From Neoroseomonas soli (GTDB lineage: Bacteria; Pseudomonadota; Alphaproteobacteria; Acetobacterales; Acetobacteraceae): DNA of 40,312 nt. How positions within the stretch are numbered: position 1 is the first letter of the stretch; the number at the start of each line of letters is the position of its first letter. Both the position numbers and the translations under genes were made by a program. The DNA is taken from assembly GCF_018129065.1 (NCBI RefSeq), contig NZ_JAAEDM010000044.1, positions 1 through 40,312 of the forward strand, written 5' to 3'. This document shows, in pieces, positions 16,831-25,393 of the stretch. The notes beneath the pieces are model-generated. The model did no database searches. It was not told the origin of the DNA and saw only the letters and a program-made list of their open reading frames with translations.

Positions 16831-17649
16831 ATGTTGGAAATGCTGCCCGAATGGCTCCAGCCGCTGGCGATGGTGCTGTTCATCGACGTGGTCCTCGCGG
16901 GCGACAATGCCATCGTCGTCGGCATGGCGGCCGCGGGCCTGCCGGCCGACCAGCGCCGGAAGGCCATCTTCTGGGGCATCATCGCCGCAACGGTCATGCG
17001 TATCGCCTTCGCATCGATCACCGTGCAGCTCCTCAATGTCGTCGGCATCGTCCTCGCTGGCGGCGTCCTGCTGCTCTGGGTCTGCTGGAAGATGTACCGG
17101 GAACTCCGCGACGGCGGCGGCCATGACCACCCGGACGTGACGGAGCAGCGCGAAGGCGTCGAGGCCCTTCAGGGCACGGAGCCCGGCGCACCGCGCAAGA
17201 CGCTCGGCCAAGCCATCACGCAGATCCTGGTCGCGGACATCTCCATGAGCCTCGACAACGTGCTGGCGGTGGCCGGCGCGGCGAAGGACCACCCCTACAT
17301 CCTGATTGTCGGCCTTGCCGTCTCCGTCGTCCTGATGGGTGTCGCGGCGACGCTGATCGCGCGGCTGCTCGACAAGCACCGCTGGATCGCCTGGATCGGC
17401 CTGCTCGTCATCCTCTACGTCGCCTTCCAGATGATCTACGAGGGCACCCACCAGGTGACCGAGGCGGTGCCGGAGGCCTATGCCTACCTCTTCCTGCCGC
17501 TCGGCTTCCTCGTTCCGGCCATTGCGGGAGTGTTCCCGGTGTGGCTATGGGTCGGCGCGACGCTCATGCAGATGATTCTCTACTCCGCCGTCATCACCCT
17601 GGTCGCCGGTGCGGTGCGCGACTACAGCCGCCCGCGCGCGAGTGCCTGA
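16831..17649 (+). CDS. TerC family integral membrane protein
   Basis: 272 aa with about seven transmembrane helices. The two family signatures are D25-N-A-I-V-V-G and D142-N-V-L-A-V, acidic-polar pairs within helices that suit a metal path; the inverted repeat of the two halves is evident. A His/Asp/Glu-rich cytoplasmic loop (about 92-120, with GGHDHPD) joins them. Related proteins export Mn2+ or are tied to tellurite resistance, and some load metal onto secreted enzymes. The ATG at 16831 has AAGGA ten bases before it. I looked for a Mn2+-sensing yybP-ykoY riboswitch in the 161-base leader and did not find its conserved core. Confidence 0.92.
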   Translation: MLEMLPEWLQPLAMVLFIDVVLAGDNAIVVGMAAAGLPADQRRKAIFWGIIAATVMRIAFASITVQLLNVVGIVLAGGVLLLWVCWKMYRELRDGGGHDHPDVTEQREGVEALQGTEPGAPRKTLGQAITQILVADISMSLDNVLAVAGAAKDHPYILIVGLAVSVVLMGVAATLIARLLDKHRWIAWIGLLVILYVAFQMIYEGTHQVTEAVPEAYAYLFLPLGFLVPAIAGVFPVWLWVGATLMQMILYSAVITLVAGAVRDYSRPRASA

Positions 17650-17740
17650 GGGCGCGCGCCCCGTGCCGGCACGGCCGCGCCAGGGCACCAGGGCCCGGCG
17701 CGGGTCCGTCGGCGCGGGCTGCGCGGATGATGCCGGCGCC

Positions 17741-18307
17741 GTGCGGCTCTGCCGCGCCCGCGGCGCCTTCGCGGCGGGCCTGCTGCTCGCTCTCGGCGCC
17801 TGCGCGGCCCTGGACGAATCGGGCAGGGCGCCACTCGGGACCGTGGCCACGCAGATGCCGGCCGAGATCGCCGGCTTCATGCTCGGTGAGGTCGCCGAGC
17901 GCCCCGGCCCGGTCCTTTCCCTCGACTACGCCACGCCCAACCGCGCGGCCGTCGCTACCGTCCTGGTCTATGGCACCGGCGGCCGCGCCGTCCCGAGCGA
18001 CCCGGCCGCGCCTGAGATCGATCGCGAGCTGACCTCGGCAGTGACCGAGCTGACCGAGGCGCCATCGGGCCGGACCGGCCGGCGCCTGACCGAGCAGGAA
18101 CGCCTCACGGTTGCCGACCCCGGCTTGCGATGTGCCCTGATGAGCGGTGCCTTCGGCCGTGCCCCAGTGACGCGGCACGTCTGCATCGGCGGTGCCCAGG
18201 GGCGCTTCGTGAAGGTGCAGGTCACCATGGGCAGTGCCGGGGCGCGTGGCGCCGCCGATCCCATCGCCTTTGCCGCCGGGGCGCTCCGCGCGGTACGCGG
18301 CACCTGA
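17741..18307 (+). CDS. Putative lipoprotein of unknown function
   Basis: 188 aa starting at GTG 17741. That start gives a compact lipoprotein signal: MRLCRARGAF, hydrophobic core, lipobox LGAC with Cys21. Upstream in-frame starts would put more than 40 Arg/Gly-rich residues before it and are unlikely. The mature part has alternating strand-like segments (FMLGEVAERPG, VLSLDYATPN, ATVLVYGTG, FVKVQVTMGS) and two cysteines (LRCALMSG, RHVCIGG) that could pair. No family is recognised. The location is probably inner or outer membrane facing the periplasm. It converges on the secreted protease gene. Confidence 0.65.
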   Translation: MRLCRARGAFAAGLLLALGACAALDESGRAPLGTVATQMPAEIAGFMLGEVAERPGPVLSLDYATPNRAAVATVLVYGTGGRAVPSDPAAPEIDRELTSAVTELTEAPSGRTGRRLTEQERLTVADPGLRCALMSGAFGRAPVTRHVCIGGAQGRFVKVQVTMGSAGARGAADPIAFAAGALRAVRGT

Positions 18308-18331
18308 TAGCCGACGGGCCCGGCGGCCCGT

Positions 18332-19195
18332 TCAGCGCAGGCAGCGCAGGAAGACGGTGGAAGCGTGGGCGATCTCGCCCACCTCGGCTGCCGTGCGCGG
18401 CGCACCGCCTTCCTCGAGCTGCGGCTGCACGCCGTGCTCCCGCATGAAGTCGACTGCTTCCGTGTGCTTCACGGCGAAGTTCACGTTCTGCGGGATGTCG
18501 CCGGTCGCCTGCGCGATCCGCTGTGCGTTCAGCTTCGAGACGATGACGCCCACCACATGGCCGCGCAGGTCGAGCAGCGGTCCGCCCGAATTTCCCTGCT
18601 GAACCGGCGCGCTGATCTGGATCTGGCGGGCGTTATCGCCGAGCCCGGCCAGGGCGGAGACGTCGCCCGTCGTCAGGGTCGGACCTGAGGAGAGCAATCC
18701 GGCGAGAGGGAAGCCGTAGGTCACCACCGACTCGCCGCGCCGCACCTCGGCTGCGCGGCGGAAGGGCAGGACCGGGCCCGGGTCGCTCTCGGTCCGCAGC
18801 AGGGCGAGGTCGCGTTGCTGGTCGGCGGCGATCACCGTCGCCGGGATCTCCTGCCCGCCGGCCAGGCGCGCGGTCATTGCCGCGCAGCCCTCCGCGACGT
18901 GGTGGTTGGTCATGATCTGGCGCGGCGCGACGACGAACCCGGTTCCCGAGGAGACCGCCTGGCGGCCACCGGGCGATGCGCCGGGCCGCCCCGGGGCCGA
19001 GGCGCCGAGGGGCGGCGGCTTGTCGCGCGGCAGCGCCATCTGCGGCCCGGGCGCCGGCCGGGCCGGACCCGGCCCGAGATTCGGCTGCTGTGGCGGAGGC
19101 GGGGGCAGGTTGCCGAGCGAGCCGGGCTTCTGCGCTGCCGCGGGAACGGCGGCGAGCGCGCAGGCCAGCGCGAGGGCGGTCGGAGCGAAACGCAT
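18332..19195 (-). CDS. Secreted trypsin-like serine protease (S1/HtrA-type catalytic domain)
   Basis: 287 aa. The signal peptide is MRFAPTALALACALAAVPAAAQ. A long Pro/Gly-rich linker follows (about 25-80, with PPPPPQQP), then the protease domain. The triad is His99 in TNHHVAEG, Asp129 in QRDLALL and Ser203 in GNSGGP. No PDZ domain follows, unlike DegP/HtrA, so it is a single-domain periplasmic or exported protease. Two cysteines (104, and one near the C-terminus in LRCLR) might pair. The Pro-rich linker suggests the catalytic domain is held away from a surface. Substrate is unknown. It lies downstream of radC on the minus strand after 76 bases. Confidence 0.88.
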   Translation of the reverse strand: MRFAPTALALACALAAVPAAAQKPGSLGNLPPPPPQQPNLGPGPARPAPGPQMALPRDKPPPLGASAPGRPGASPGGRQAVSSGTGFVVAPRQIMTNHHVAEGCAAMTARLAGGQEIPATVIAADQQRDLALLRTESDPGPVLPFRRAAEVRRGESVVTYGFPLAGLLSSGPTLTTGDVSALAGLGDNARQIQISAPVQQGNSGGPLLDLRGHVVGVIVSKLNAQRIAQATGDIPQNVNFAVKHTEAVDFMREHGVQPQLEEGGAPRTAAEVGEIAHASTVFLRCLR

Positions 19196-19271
19196 GACGG
19201 AAGGGTGAGGCTATGCCGCCGCGCCGGTCAACGGCCGCAGGGGCGTCACGGCGCAGATCGCGCGAAGCGCT

Positions 19272-20018
19272 TCACAGCAGACCTTCGCGGCGGAAGGAGA
19301 GGTGGCGGCCATTGCCCACGATGAGGTGGTCGTGCAGCACGATGCCGAGGATGCCGGCGGCCGCCTTGACCTCCTGCGTCATCTCGAGGTCGGCGCGCGA
19401 CGGCGTCGGATCGCCCGAGGGGTGGTTGTGCACGAGGATGAGCGCGGTCGCCTGCAGCTCGAGCGCGCGCTTGACCACCTCCCGCGGGTAGACCGGCGTG
19501 TGGTTCACGGTGCCGCGCGCCTGGGCCTCGTCGGCGATCAGCCGGTTGCGGGTGTCGAGGAAGAGGACGCGGAACTGCTCGACCCTCTCGCGCGTCAGCG
19601 CCGCCGAGAGATAGGCGAGCAACCGGTCCCAGTTGTTCAGCACCGGCTGTTCCATGACCTCGGCGCGGGCGAGGCGGAGGGCCGCGGCCTGCACCGTGCG
19701 CAGCGCCGCCGCGCCGGCCTCGCCGAGGCCATCGACCTCGCGCAGTTCATGCAGCGGCGCCGCGAGGGCGCCGGCGAAGGAGCCGAAGCGCGCCAGCAGG
19801 GCACGCGCGATCGGCTTGGTGTCGCGCCGGGGGAGGGCGAGGAACAGCACCATCTCGAGCAGTTCGTGGTCGAGCAGGGCGTCGGGGCCGGCCGTCAGCA
19901 GCCTGGTCCGCATGCGCGCGCGATGGCCGAGATGGCCCGGCGCCTCCGCCTCCGCGGGGCCTTCGATGACGGTGAGGAGGCCGGGCATCGCCTCGGCCAG
20001 GCCGGTCTTCCTGCGCAT
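19272..20018 (-). CDS. radC: RadC family JAB-domain protein
   Basis: 248 aa from the ATG at 20018; a GTG four codons earlier is an alternative. An N-terminal helix-hairpin-helix-like region (HELLEMVLFLALPRRDTKPIA, VDGLGEAGAAAL) precedes the JAMM metal-site motif H197-N-H199-P-S-G-D with TPSRAD (Asp210). The family was named for DNA repair, but that role in E. coli was withdrawn. JAB-domain chemistry suggests a metallo-hydrolase of unknown substrate. It follows map (methionine aminopeptidase) on the same strand after a short gap. Confidence 0.93.
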   Translation of the reverse strand: MRRKTGLAEAMPGLLTVIEGPAEAEAPGHLGHRARMRTRLLTAGPDALLDHELLEMVLFLALPRRDTKPIARALLARFGSFAGALAAPLHELREVDGLGEAGAAALRTVQAAALRLARAEVMEQPVLNNWDRLLAYLSAALTRERVEQFRVLFLDTRNRLIADEAQARGTVNHTPVYPREVVKRALELQATALILVHNHPSGDPTPSRADLEMTQEVKAAAGILGIVLHDHLIVGNGRHLSFRREGLL

Positions 20019-20096
20019 GAGCCTCGCCACCGGCGAAGGGCGCCGGTGCGCGATGAATCCTATCAGGAATCCACTCGAGGTTGAAGCGCGCTTCGC

Positions 20097-20903
20097 TCAG
20101 TCGCGGCGATAGGGGCGGTGCAGACCGGCGGGGGATATGGTGAAGATCTCCACCCCCGTCTCCGTGATGCCGACCATGTGCTCGAACTGGGCCGAGAGGG
20201 AACGGTCGCGCGTCACCGCGGTCCAGCCGTCGTCGAGGATCTTCACCTCGGGCCGGCCGGCATTCACCATCGGCTCGATGGTGAAGAACATCCCCGGCTT
20301 CAGCCGCGGTCCCTCGCCGGGGCGGCCGTAATGCAGGACGTTGGGCGGCTCATGGAAGTGCCGGCCGATGCCGTGGCCGCAGAAGTCCCGCACCACGCTG
20401 AAGCGGTGCTTCTCGACGAAGGTCTGGATGGCGTGGCCGATGTCGCCCAGGGTCGCGCCCGGCTTGACGGCGGCGATGCCCTTCATCAGTGACTCGTAAG
20501 TCACGTCCATGAGCAGCCGCGCCTTGGTGGAGGGCTGGCCCGCCACGTACATCCGGCTGGTGTCGCCGTACCAGCCATCGAGGATGACGGTCACGTCGAT
20601 GTTGACGATGTCGCCCTCCGCCAGGACGCGCTCGCCCGGGATGCCGTGGCAGACGACGTGGTTGACCGATACGCAGGTGGACTTGGTGTAGCCGCGATAG
20701 CCGAGCGTCGCCGGCACGGCGCCGTGCTCGACCATGAAGTCGTGGCAAAGCCGGTCGATCTCGCCCGTGGTGACGCCGGGGCGGATATGGGCCGCGATCA
20801 TGTCCAGCGTCTCGGCGGCCAGGCGGCCAGCCTTGCGCATGCCCTCGAAGTCCTCGGGGCGGTGGATCGTGATGCGACGGGGTTCGCCGCCGTGCTGCTC
20901 CAT
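20097..20903 (-). CDS. map: Type I methionine aminopeptidase
   Basis: 268 aa. It removes the initiator Met from nascent proteins. All five metal ligands are visible: Asp103, Asp114, His177, Glu210 and Glu241, with the catalytic His in VNHVVCHG. The ATG at 20903 starts MEQHGG; an alternative ten codons upstream adds MKPRRNLEPT. The 75 bases before the start contain a T-rich tract on the minus strand, but I could not define a promoter. radC follows in the same direction. Confidence 0.97.
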   Translation of the reverse strand: MEQHGGEPRRITIHRPEDFEGMRKAGRLAAETLDMIAAHIRPGVTTGEIDRLCHDFMVEHGAVPATLGYRGYTKSTCVSVNHVVCHGIPGERVLAEGDIVNIDVTVILDGWYGDTSRMYVAGQPSTKARLLMDVTYESLMKGIAAVKPGATLGDIGHAIQTFVEKHRFSVVRDFCGHGIGRHFHEPPNVLHYGRPGEGPRLKPGMFFTIEPMVNAGRPEVKILDDGWTAVTRDRSLSAQFEHMVGITETGVEIFTISPAGLHRPYRRD

Positions 20904-20978
20904 GGTGGGTTCCAGATTGCGGCGTGGTTTCAAAACAAAAAGATGCGCCCCGACACCCCCACTTGCAAGCAGGGCGGG

Positions 20979-21866
20979 TCACATGGCTGGTTTCTCGCCG
21001 GCGGGGTGCTCGATGGTGCCGAGCGCATCGGCCAGGCGCGCCGTGGCGCTGCCCGGCCGCGCCGGGCGTGGCTGGGTCGCGGAAGGCGCCCACCCGGTCA
21101 GGATCAGCAAACGGCAGGTCGCGGGGATGCCGTCGGCCTCCTGCGGCAGCCGCGAGGAGGCCAGCGGGAAGAGCGCACGGGGCGGCGTGCGCCGGTCCCG
21201 CGCCAGGGTCGCATTGCCTTCTCCCGCCGCGCGCAGGTCGGCGAGCAGCCCCAGCGGGCTGCGGTAGCGAAGGCGGATGTCCTCGGCATCCGCGACGGGC
21301 AGGGCGAAGCCCGCGCGCTGCAGCAGCGCGGCGCCGTCCCGCAGTTCGGGGAAGGGGGAGACGCGGGGGGAGATGCCGCCGCGCAACTCGGTCTCGGCCT
21401 CGGCCAGGGCGGTGCGGAGTTCCTGCAGCGTCGGCAGGCCGGGCAGGGAGGCGAGGAACAGTCCGTCCGGTGCCAAGGCCCGCCGGATCTGCACCAGCGC
21501 GCCCGGCAGGTCGTTCACCCAGTGCAGCGAAAGGGAGGCGACCACCAGGTCGAAGGCGCCTTCCGCGAAGGGCAGCCATTCCTCGTCGGCGACGACCGGG
21601 ATGCCGCCGGCCCGCGCCGCCATGCGGTGCGAAAGGTCGGCAGAGACCACGAAGGGAATCCCGCGCGCCGCGAGACGTTCGGCCACCTGCCCGCGCCCGC
21701 CGAGGTCGAGGGCGCGGGTGAAGCGGTGCGTCGTGTCGTCCAGCCGGTCGATCAGACGGTCGGCCGCTTCGGCGAGGATGGGGGCGACGCGGTCCACCGT
21801 GCCGGCGGCGCGGTCCCGGCGGCGGCGAAGGAGGGCGCGGTCGAAGACCTGCACGGGATCGCTCAT
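20979..21866 (-). CDS. SAM-dependent methyltransferase-fold protein, NDUFAF5-like
   Basis: 295 aa. The N-terminus (VQVFDRALLRRRRDRAA) matches NDUFAF5/BioC-like proteins; the SAM region is ALDLGGRGQVAERLAARG with Gly-rich motif I, then LPFAEGAFDLVVASLSLHWVNDLP with the family's LHWVND box. NDUFAF5 hydroxylates an arginine of a complex I subunit during assembly, despite its methyltransferase fold. The bacterial gene typically neighbours comF and grxC, as here, though it is divergent from them. BioC is the main alternative, but no other biotin gene is near. The start regions of this gene and the rhodanese gene are 97 bases apart. Confidence 0.8.
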   Translation of the reverse strand: MSDPVQVFDRALLRRRRDRAAGTVDRVAPILAEAADRLIDRLDDTTHRFTRALDLGGRGQVAERLAARGIPFVVSADLSHRMAARAGGIPVVADEEWLPFAEGAFDLVVASLSLHWVNDLPGALVQIRRALAPDGLFLASLPGLPTLQELRTALAEAETELRGGISPRVSPFPELRDGAALLQRAGFALPVADAEDIRLRYRSPLGLLADLRAAGEGNATLARDRRTPPRALFPLASSRLPQEADGIPATCRLLILTGWAPSATQPRPARPGSATARLADALGTIEHPAGEKPAM

Positions 21867-21963
21867 GTGGCGCCAGATGCCCCTGGTTCCGCCTCACCGC
21901 AAGGCGGAGTAGAGCAGGACGGGCGCCGGGTCATCGCGGCGGTTCGAACGGGAGGGGGAACGC

Positions 21964-23553
21964 ATGGCCGGGCAGATCGACGCCGCCACGCTCAAGGGCT
22001 GGATCGCTGAGGGGCGGGAACTCGCCATCCTCGACGCGCGCGAGGAAGGGGAGTTCGGCAAGTCCCACCTCTTCTGGGCCGTGCCTTGCCCGCTGTCGAA
22101 GATGGAGATGCGCGCCCGCACCCTGCTGCCGCGCCGCGACGTGCAGGTGGTCTGCACCGATGGCGGGGAGGGCTATGCCGCCCGCCTGGCCGCCTACCTC
22201 GAGGGCATCGGCTGCACGAAGGTCGCGGTCCTCGCCGGCGGCACGCCGGCCTGGGTGGCGGCGGGCTACGTCGCCTTCTCGGGCGTCAACGTGCCGTCCA
22301 AGGCCTTCGGCGAATGGGTGGAGCACCATTACCACACGCCCTCGGTCGATCCGGCCGAGCTCAAGGCGATGATGGATGCCGGGACGGACATGGTGGTGCT
22401 CGACAGCCGGCCGATCGACGAGTTCCGCCGCATGTCGATCCCGACCGGCGTGAACGTCCCCGGCGGCGAACTGGTCTATCGCATCGGCGAACTGGTGAAG
22501 CGGCCGGAGACCACCATCGTCGTGAACTGCGCCGGGCGGACGCGGTCCATCCTGGGCGCCGAATCGCTGCGGAGCGCGGGGGTGCCGAACAAGGTGGTGG
22601 CGCTGCGCAACGGCACGATGGGCTGGGAACTGGCCGGCTTCTCCTGCGACCGCGGCCGCGCCGACCGCTACCCCGAGGGCACGCCCGCCACCGCGGCCGA
22701 GGCCTTCGACCGTGCCGACCGCTTCGCCCGCAAGCATGGGGTGAAGGTGGCGACACGGGCGGACCTCGCTGCGATGCAGGCCGATGCGTCGCGGACGACC
22801 TACCTGCTCGACGTGCGCGACCCGGCGGAATTCGCCGCGGGCCACCTCATCGGCAGCCGTTCGGCCCCCGGCGGGCAGTTGGTGCAGGCGACCGACCAAT
22901 GGGTGGCCGTGCGCGGGGCGCGCATCGTGCTGGTGGACGACACCGGCGTCCGTGCCCGCATGACGGGCGGGTGGCTGCGGCAACTCGGGGGCTGGGATGT
23001 CCATGTGCTCGCGGACGGGCTCGATGGGCGCCTGGAAGAAGGCGCCTGGGCGCCCGAATGCCCCGAGGCGGCGGCGCTGAAGGTGCCGCATGTCAGCCCG
23101 GCCGAACTGGCGGCGCTGGCGGGGGAGGGCGCGGTGCAGGTTGTCGATCTCGCGCGCTCCATCGACTTCCGGGATGGCCATGTCCCCGGCGCGATGTGGG
23201 GCATCCGCAGCCGCCTCGACCGTTTGGCGCCGCGCCTGACCGGCGACCGGCAGATCGTCGTGGCGGCGCCGGAGGAGGCGCAGGCGCGCCTCGCCGCCGA
23301 GGAGTTGCGGGGCTTCGCCAAGGCGCCGGTGAAGATCCTCGCCGGCGGCACGCGCGCCTGGCAGGCAGCGGGCTTCCCGCTCGCCGCCGACAGGCGTGAC
23401 CCGCCCGATGCGGAATGCGTCGACTTCTACCTGCGCCCCTACGACCGGAACGAGGGCGTCGAGGCGGCGATGCACGAATACCTTTCCTGGGAGATCGACC
23501 TCGTGAACGAGGTCGCCAAGGACGGCGACGCGCCCTTCGGTCTTTGGGTCTGA
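21964..23553 (+). CDS. Four-domain rhodanese-like protein
   Basis: 529 aa with four successive rhodanese-type units: about 1-105, 128-235, 262-365 and 375-472. They are recognised by LDAREEGEF, LDSRPIDEF, LDVRDPAEFAAGHLIGS and VDLARSIDFRDGHVPGA strands, each followed by a GG(T)xAW-type closing motif in units 1 and 4 and related turns elsewhere. Only units 1 (Cys64 in VVCTDGGEG) and 2 (Cys189 in VNCAGRTRS) keep an active-site cysteine; units 3 (VDDTGVRA) and 4 (AAPEEAQ) have none. It is probably a cytoplasmic persulfide carrier or sulfurtransferase acting on thiols. The start ATG follows GGAGGG. comF begins four bases after its stop. Confidence 0.9.
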   Translation: MAGQIDAATLKGWIAEGRELAILDAREEGEFGKSHLFWAVPCPLSKMEMRARTLLPRRDVQVVCTDGGEGYAARLAAYLEGIGCTKVAVLAGGTPAWVAAGYVAFSGVNVPSKAFGEWVEHHYHTPSVDPAELKAMMDAGTDMVVLDSRPIDEFRRMSIPTGVNVPGGELVYRIGELVKRPETTIVVNCAGRTRSILGAESLRSAGVPNKVVALRNGTMGWELAGFSCDRGRADRYPEGTPATAAEAFDRADRFARKHGVKVATRADLAAMQADASRTTYLLDVRDPAEFAAGHLIGSRSAPGGQLVQATDQWVAVRGARIVLVDDTGVRARMTGGWLRQLGGWDVHVLADGLDGRLEEGAWAPECPEAAALKVPHVSPAELAALAGEGAVQVVDLARSIDFRDGHVPGAMWGIRSRLDRLAPRLTGDRQIVVAAPEEAQARLAAEELRGFAKAPVKILAGGTRAWQAAGFPLAADRRDPPDAECVDFYLRPYDRNEGVEAAMHEYLSWEIDLVNEVAKDGDAPFGLWV

Positions 23554-23557
23554 GGGC

Positions 23558-24349
23558 TTGGCGGGCCAGCAGGCCCTGCGGCGGCTGACCGGCGGGGTCC
23601 GTCGGGCCTCGCGGCATCTGCTGGACGTCCTGTTGCCGCCGCGCTGCCTCGCCTGCGAGGGCGAGGTGCAGACCCAGGGGGCGCTCTGCCCGGCCTGCTT
23701 TGCCGGGCTGACGCCGATCACCGCCCCCTTCTGCGGTCGCTGCGGCGTGCCCTTCACCCATGACGGCCAGGCGCAGGCGAGCGAGGCCGCCGGCCTCTGC
23801 CCGCGCTGCAGCCGGGACCTGCCGTCCTTTCTCTCCGCTCGGGCAGCGTTCCGCTACGACGCGGGGGCGAAGCGGCTGATCCTGCCGTTCAAGCATGCCG
23901 ACCGGACCGACCTTGCCCTGCCGCTGGCGCGCCACATGGCCCGGGCCGGCGCGCCGCTGCTGGCCCGGGCGGACATGATCGTGCCGGTCCCCGCCCATTG
24001 GCGGCGGCTGCTGCGCCGGCGCTACGACCAGGCGGCGCTGCTCGCGAAGGCGCTTGGCGCCCTGTCCGGCCGCCAGGTGCTGCCCGACCTGCTGCGTCGC
24101 GTCCGGCCCACGCCGCCCCTCGCCGACAAGGGGGCGGCTGAGCGCGCCGTCACCGTGGACGGCGCCTTCGCCCTCTCCCGGCGCGGCGGCGCGGCGGTCG
24201 TGGGGAGGCACGTCCTTCTGGTGGACGATGTGATGACCTCGGGCGCCACGGCGGAGGCCTGCGCCAGGATCCTGCTCGGGGCGGGGGCTGCGGCGGTCGA
24301 GGTGCTTGCCGCCGCCCGCGTGCCCGACCCTCGGCTGCGTGACGCCTGA
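23558..24349 (+). CDS. ComF family phosphoribosyltransferase-like protein
   Basis: 263 aa from a TTG four bases after the rhodanese stop; the start is the least certain part. The N-terminus carries four CxxC pairs that should bind zinc (Cys30/33, 44/47, 59/62, 81/84). The rest is a type I phosphoribosyltransferase domain with the PRPP loop LLVDDVMTSGAT at 220-231 and the family's RRRYDQAALLAKAL segment. ComF/GntX-type proteins support DNA uptake or use of DNA as nutrient in some bacteria; the biochemical role is unknown. It sits upstream of grxC on the same strand. Confidence 0.92.
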   Translation: MAGQQALRRLTGGVRRASRHLLDVLLPPRCLACEGEVQTQGALCPACFAGLTPITAPFCGRCGVPFTHDGQAQASEAAGLCPRCSRDLPSFLSARAAFRYDAGAKRLILPFKHADRTDLALPLARHMARAGAPLLARADMIVPVPAHWRRLLRRRYDQAALLAKALGALSGRQVLPDLLRRVRPTPPLADKGAAERAVTVDGAFALSRRGGAAVVGRHVLLVDDVMTSGATAEACARILLGAGAAAVEVLAAARVPDPRLRDA

Positions 24350-24453
24350 TCGGGCGCTCCGCGCCGCCGATGGCGCGCTGCCATGCCGCTCGGGCATGGC
24401 CCGCCGCCAAGCCATGACTTGACCCTGTGCGGAACGGCGCCAAATTTCACGCC

Positions 24454-24711
24454 ATGGCAAAGATCGAGATCTATACCACGGACTTCTGCCCGTATTGCGC
24501 GCGCGCCAAGGCGCTGCTCGAGCGGAAGGGCGCGGCCTACGAGGAGTTCAACGCGCCCAATGGCTCCGAGGCCCGGCGCCAGGCGATCGCGCGCTCCGGC
24601 GGGCGAACGACCGTCCCGCAGGTCTTCATCAACGACCAGGCCATCGGAGGGTCCGACGAACTTCATGCCCTGGAGCGCGCAGGGCGCCTGGACGCACTCC
24701 TGGCCGCGTGA
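24454..24711 (+). CDS. grxC: Glutaredoxin 3 (dithiol)
   Basis: 85 aa, normal for GrxC. The active site is C12-P-Y-C15, the dithiol class that reduces disulfides and glutathione adducts with GSH. The TTVPQVFINDQAIGGSDEL segment supplies the cis-Pro and GSH-binding residues. The ATG at 24454 begins the conserved MAKIEIYTTDFCPYC. It contrasts with the CGFS-type GrxD elsewhere in the window, which is an Fe-S protein. Confidence 0.97.
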   Translation: MAKIEIYTTDFCPYCARAKALLERKGAAYEEFNAPNGSEARRQAIARSGGRTTVPQVFINDQAIGGSDELHALERAGRLDALLAA

Positions 24712-24720
24712 TCCTTCCCC

Positions 24721-24745
24721 TGGCACTCTTGTCATCGGAGTGCCA
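24721..24745 (+). terminator. Hairpin between grxC and the DUF1178 gene
   Basis: TGGCACTC and GAGTGCCA make an 8-bp perfect stem with a nine-base loop, ten bases after the grxC stop. The sequence after it is only partly T-rich (ATGGTTGTTGTG), so it may terminate weakly or protect the upstream mRNA end. Confidence 0.45.
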
Positions 24746-24799
24746 AATGGTTGTTGTGCGGTTCGCCGCGGGACTGGGCGGGCCGAGGATGGCGGAGCG

Positions 24800-25297
24800 A
24801 TGATCCACTACGATTTGCGCTGCATGAGCACGGGTGAGGAACACGCCTTCGACGGCTGGTACAAGGACAGCGCCGCCTTCGATGCCCTCGTGAAGGCGAG
24901 GCTGGTGGAATGCCCCCTTTGTGGCGGCACTGATGTCTCCCGCGCCCTGATGGCCCCGGCGATCCCGAAGAAGGGGCGCCCCGCGCGCAATGCCGTGGTC
25001 CCGGCGCCTGCCGCTGCCCCTGTTCCGGCCGAGGCCGCCGCCGTACCGACCGTTCCGGCCACCGCCGGGCCCATGCCGGCCCAGCTGCGCGCGATGCTGC
25101 AGAAGCTCCGCACCGAGGTCGAACGCAGCTGCGACTACGTCGGCGCCGATTTCGCCGAGGAGGCGCGCCGGATGCACCGCGGCGAATCCGACCGCCGCGG
25201 CATATTCGGCGAGACCAGCGACGCCGAGGCCGAATCCCTTCGCGACGAGGGCATCGAGGTTGCCCGCATCCCCTGGGTGCCGCCGGCCGACGGCTGA
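24800..25297 (+). CDS. DUF1178 family protein
   Basis: 165 aa. The family's N-terminus is clear: MIHYDLRC, GHEFDGWF-like EHAFDGWYKDSAAFD, then CPLCGG, which with the earlier cysteine suggests a small zinc site. An Ala/Pro-rich linker (about 65-92) precedes the conserved C-terminal half (ERSCDYVGADFAEEARRMH, GIFGETSDAEAESLRDEGIE, PWVPPADG). The function is unknown. The ATG at 24800 has GGAG close upstream. It converges on ubiG; the 96 bases between hold a CGGCCGGCCG palindrome near 25313 and no gene. Confidence 0.93.
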   Translation: MIHYDLRCMSTGEEHAFDGWYKDSAAFDALVKARLVECPLCGGTDVSRALMAPAIPKKGRPARNAVVPAPAAAPVPAEAAAVPTVPATAGPMPAQLRAMLQKLRTEVERSCDYVGADFAEEARRMHRGESDRRGIFGETSDAEAESLRDEGIEVARIPWVPPADG

Positions 25298-25393
25298 TAC
25301 AGGTCAGCCTTTCGGCCGGCCGGTATCAGCGTTCATGTTTCGCGCGCGGCCGCCCCACCAGTCCAGGGCGCCATATCACCGGGCCGGCGCGCG

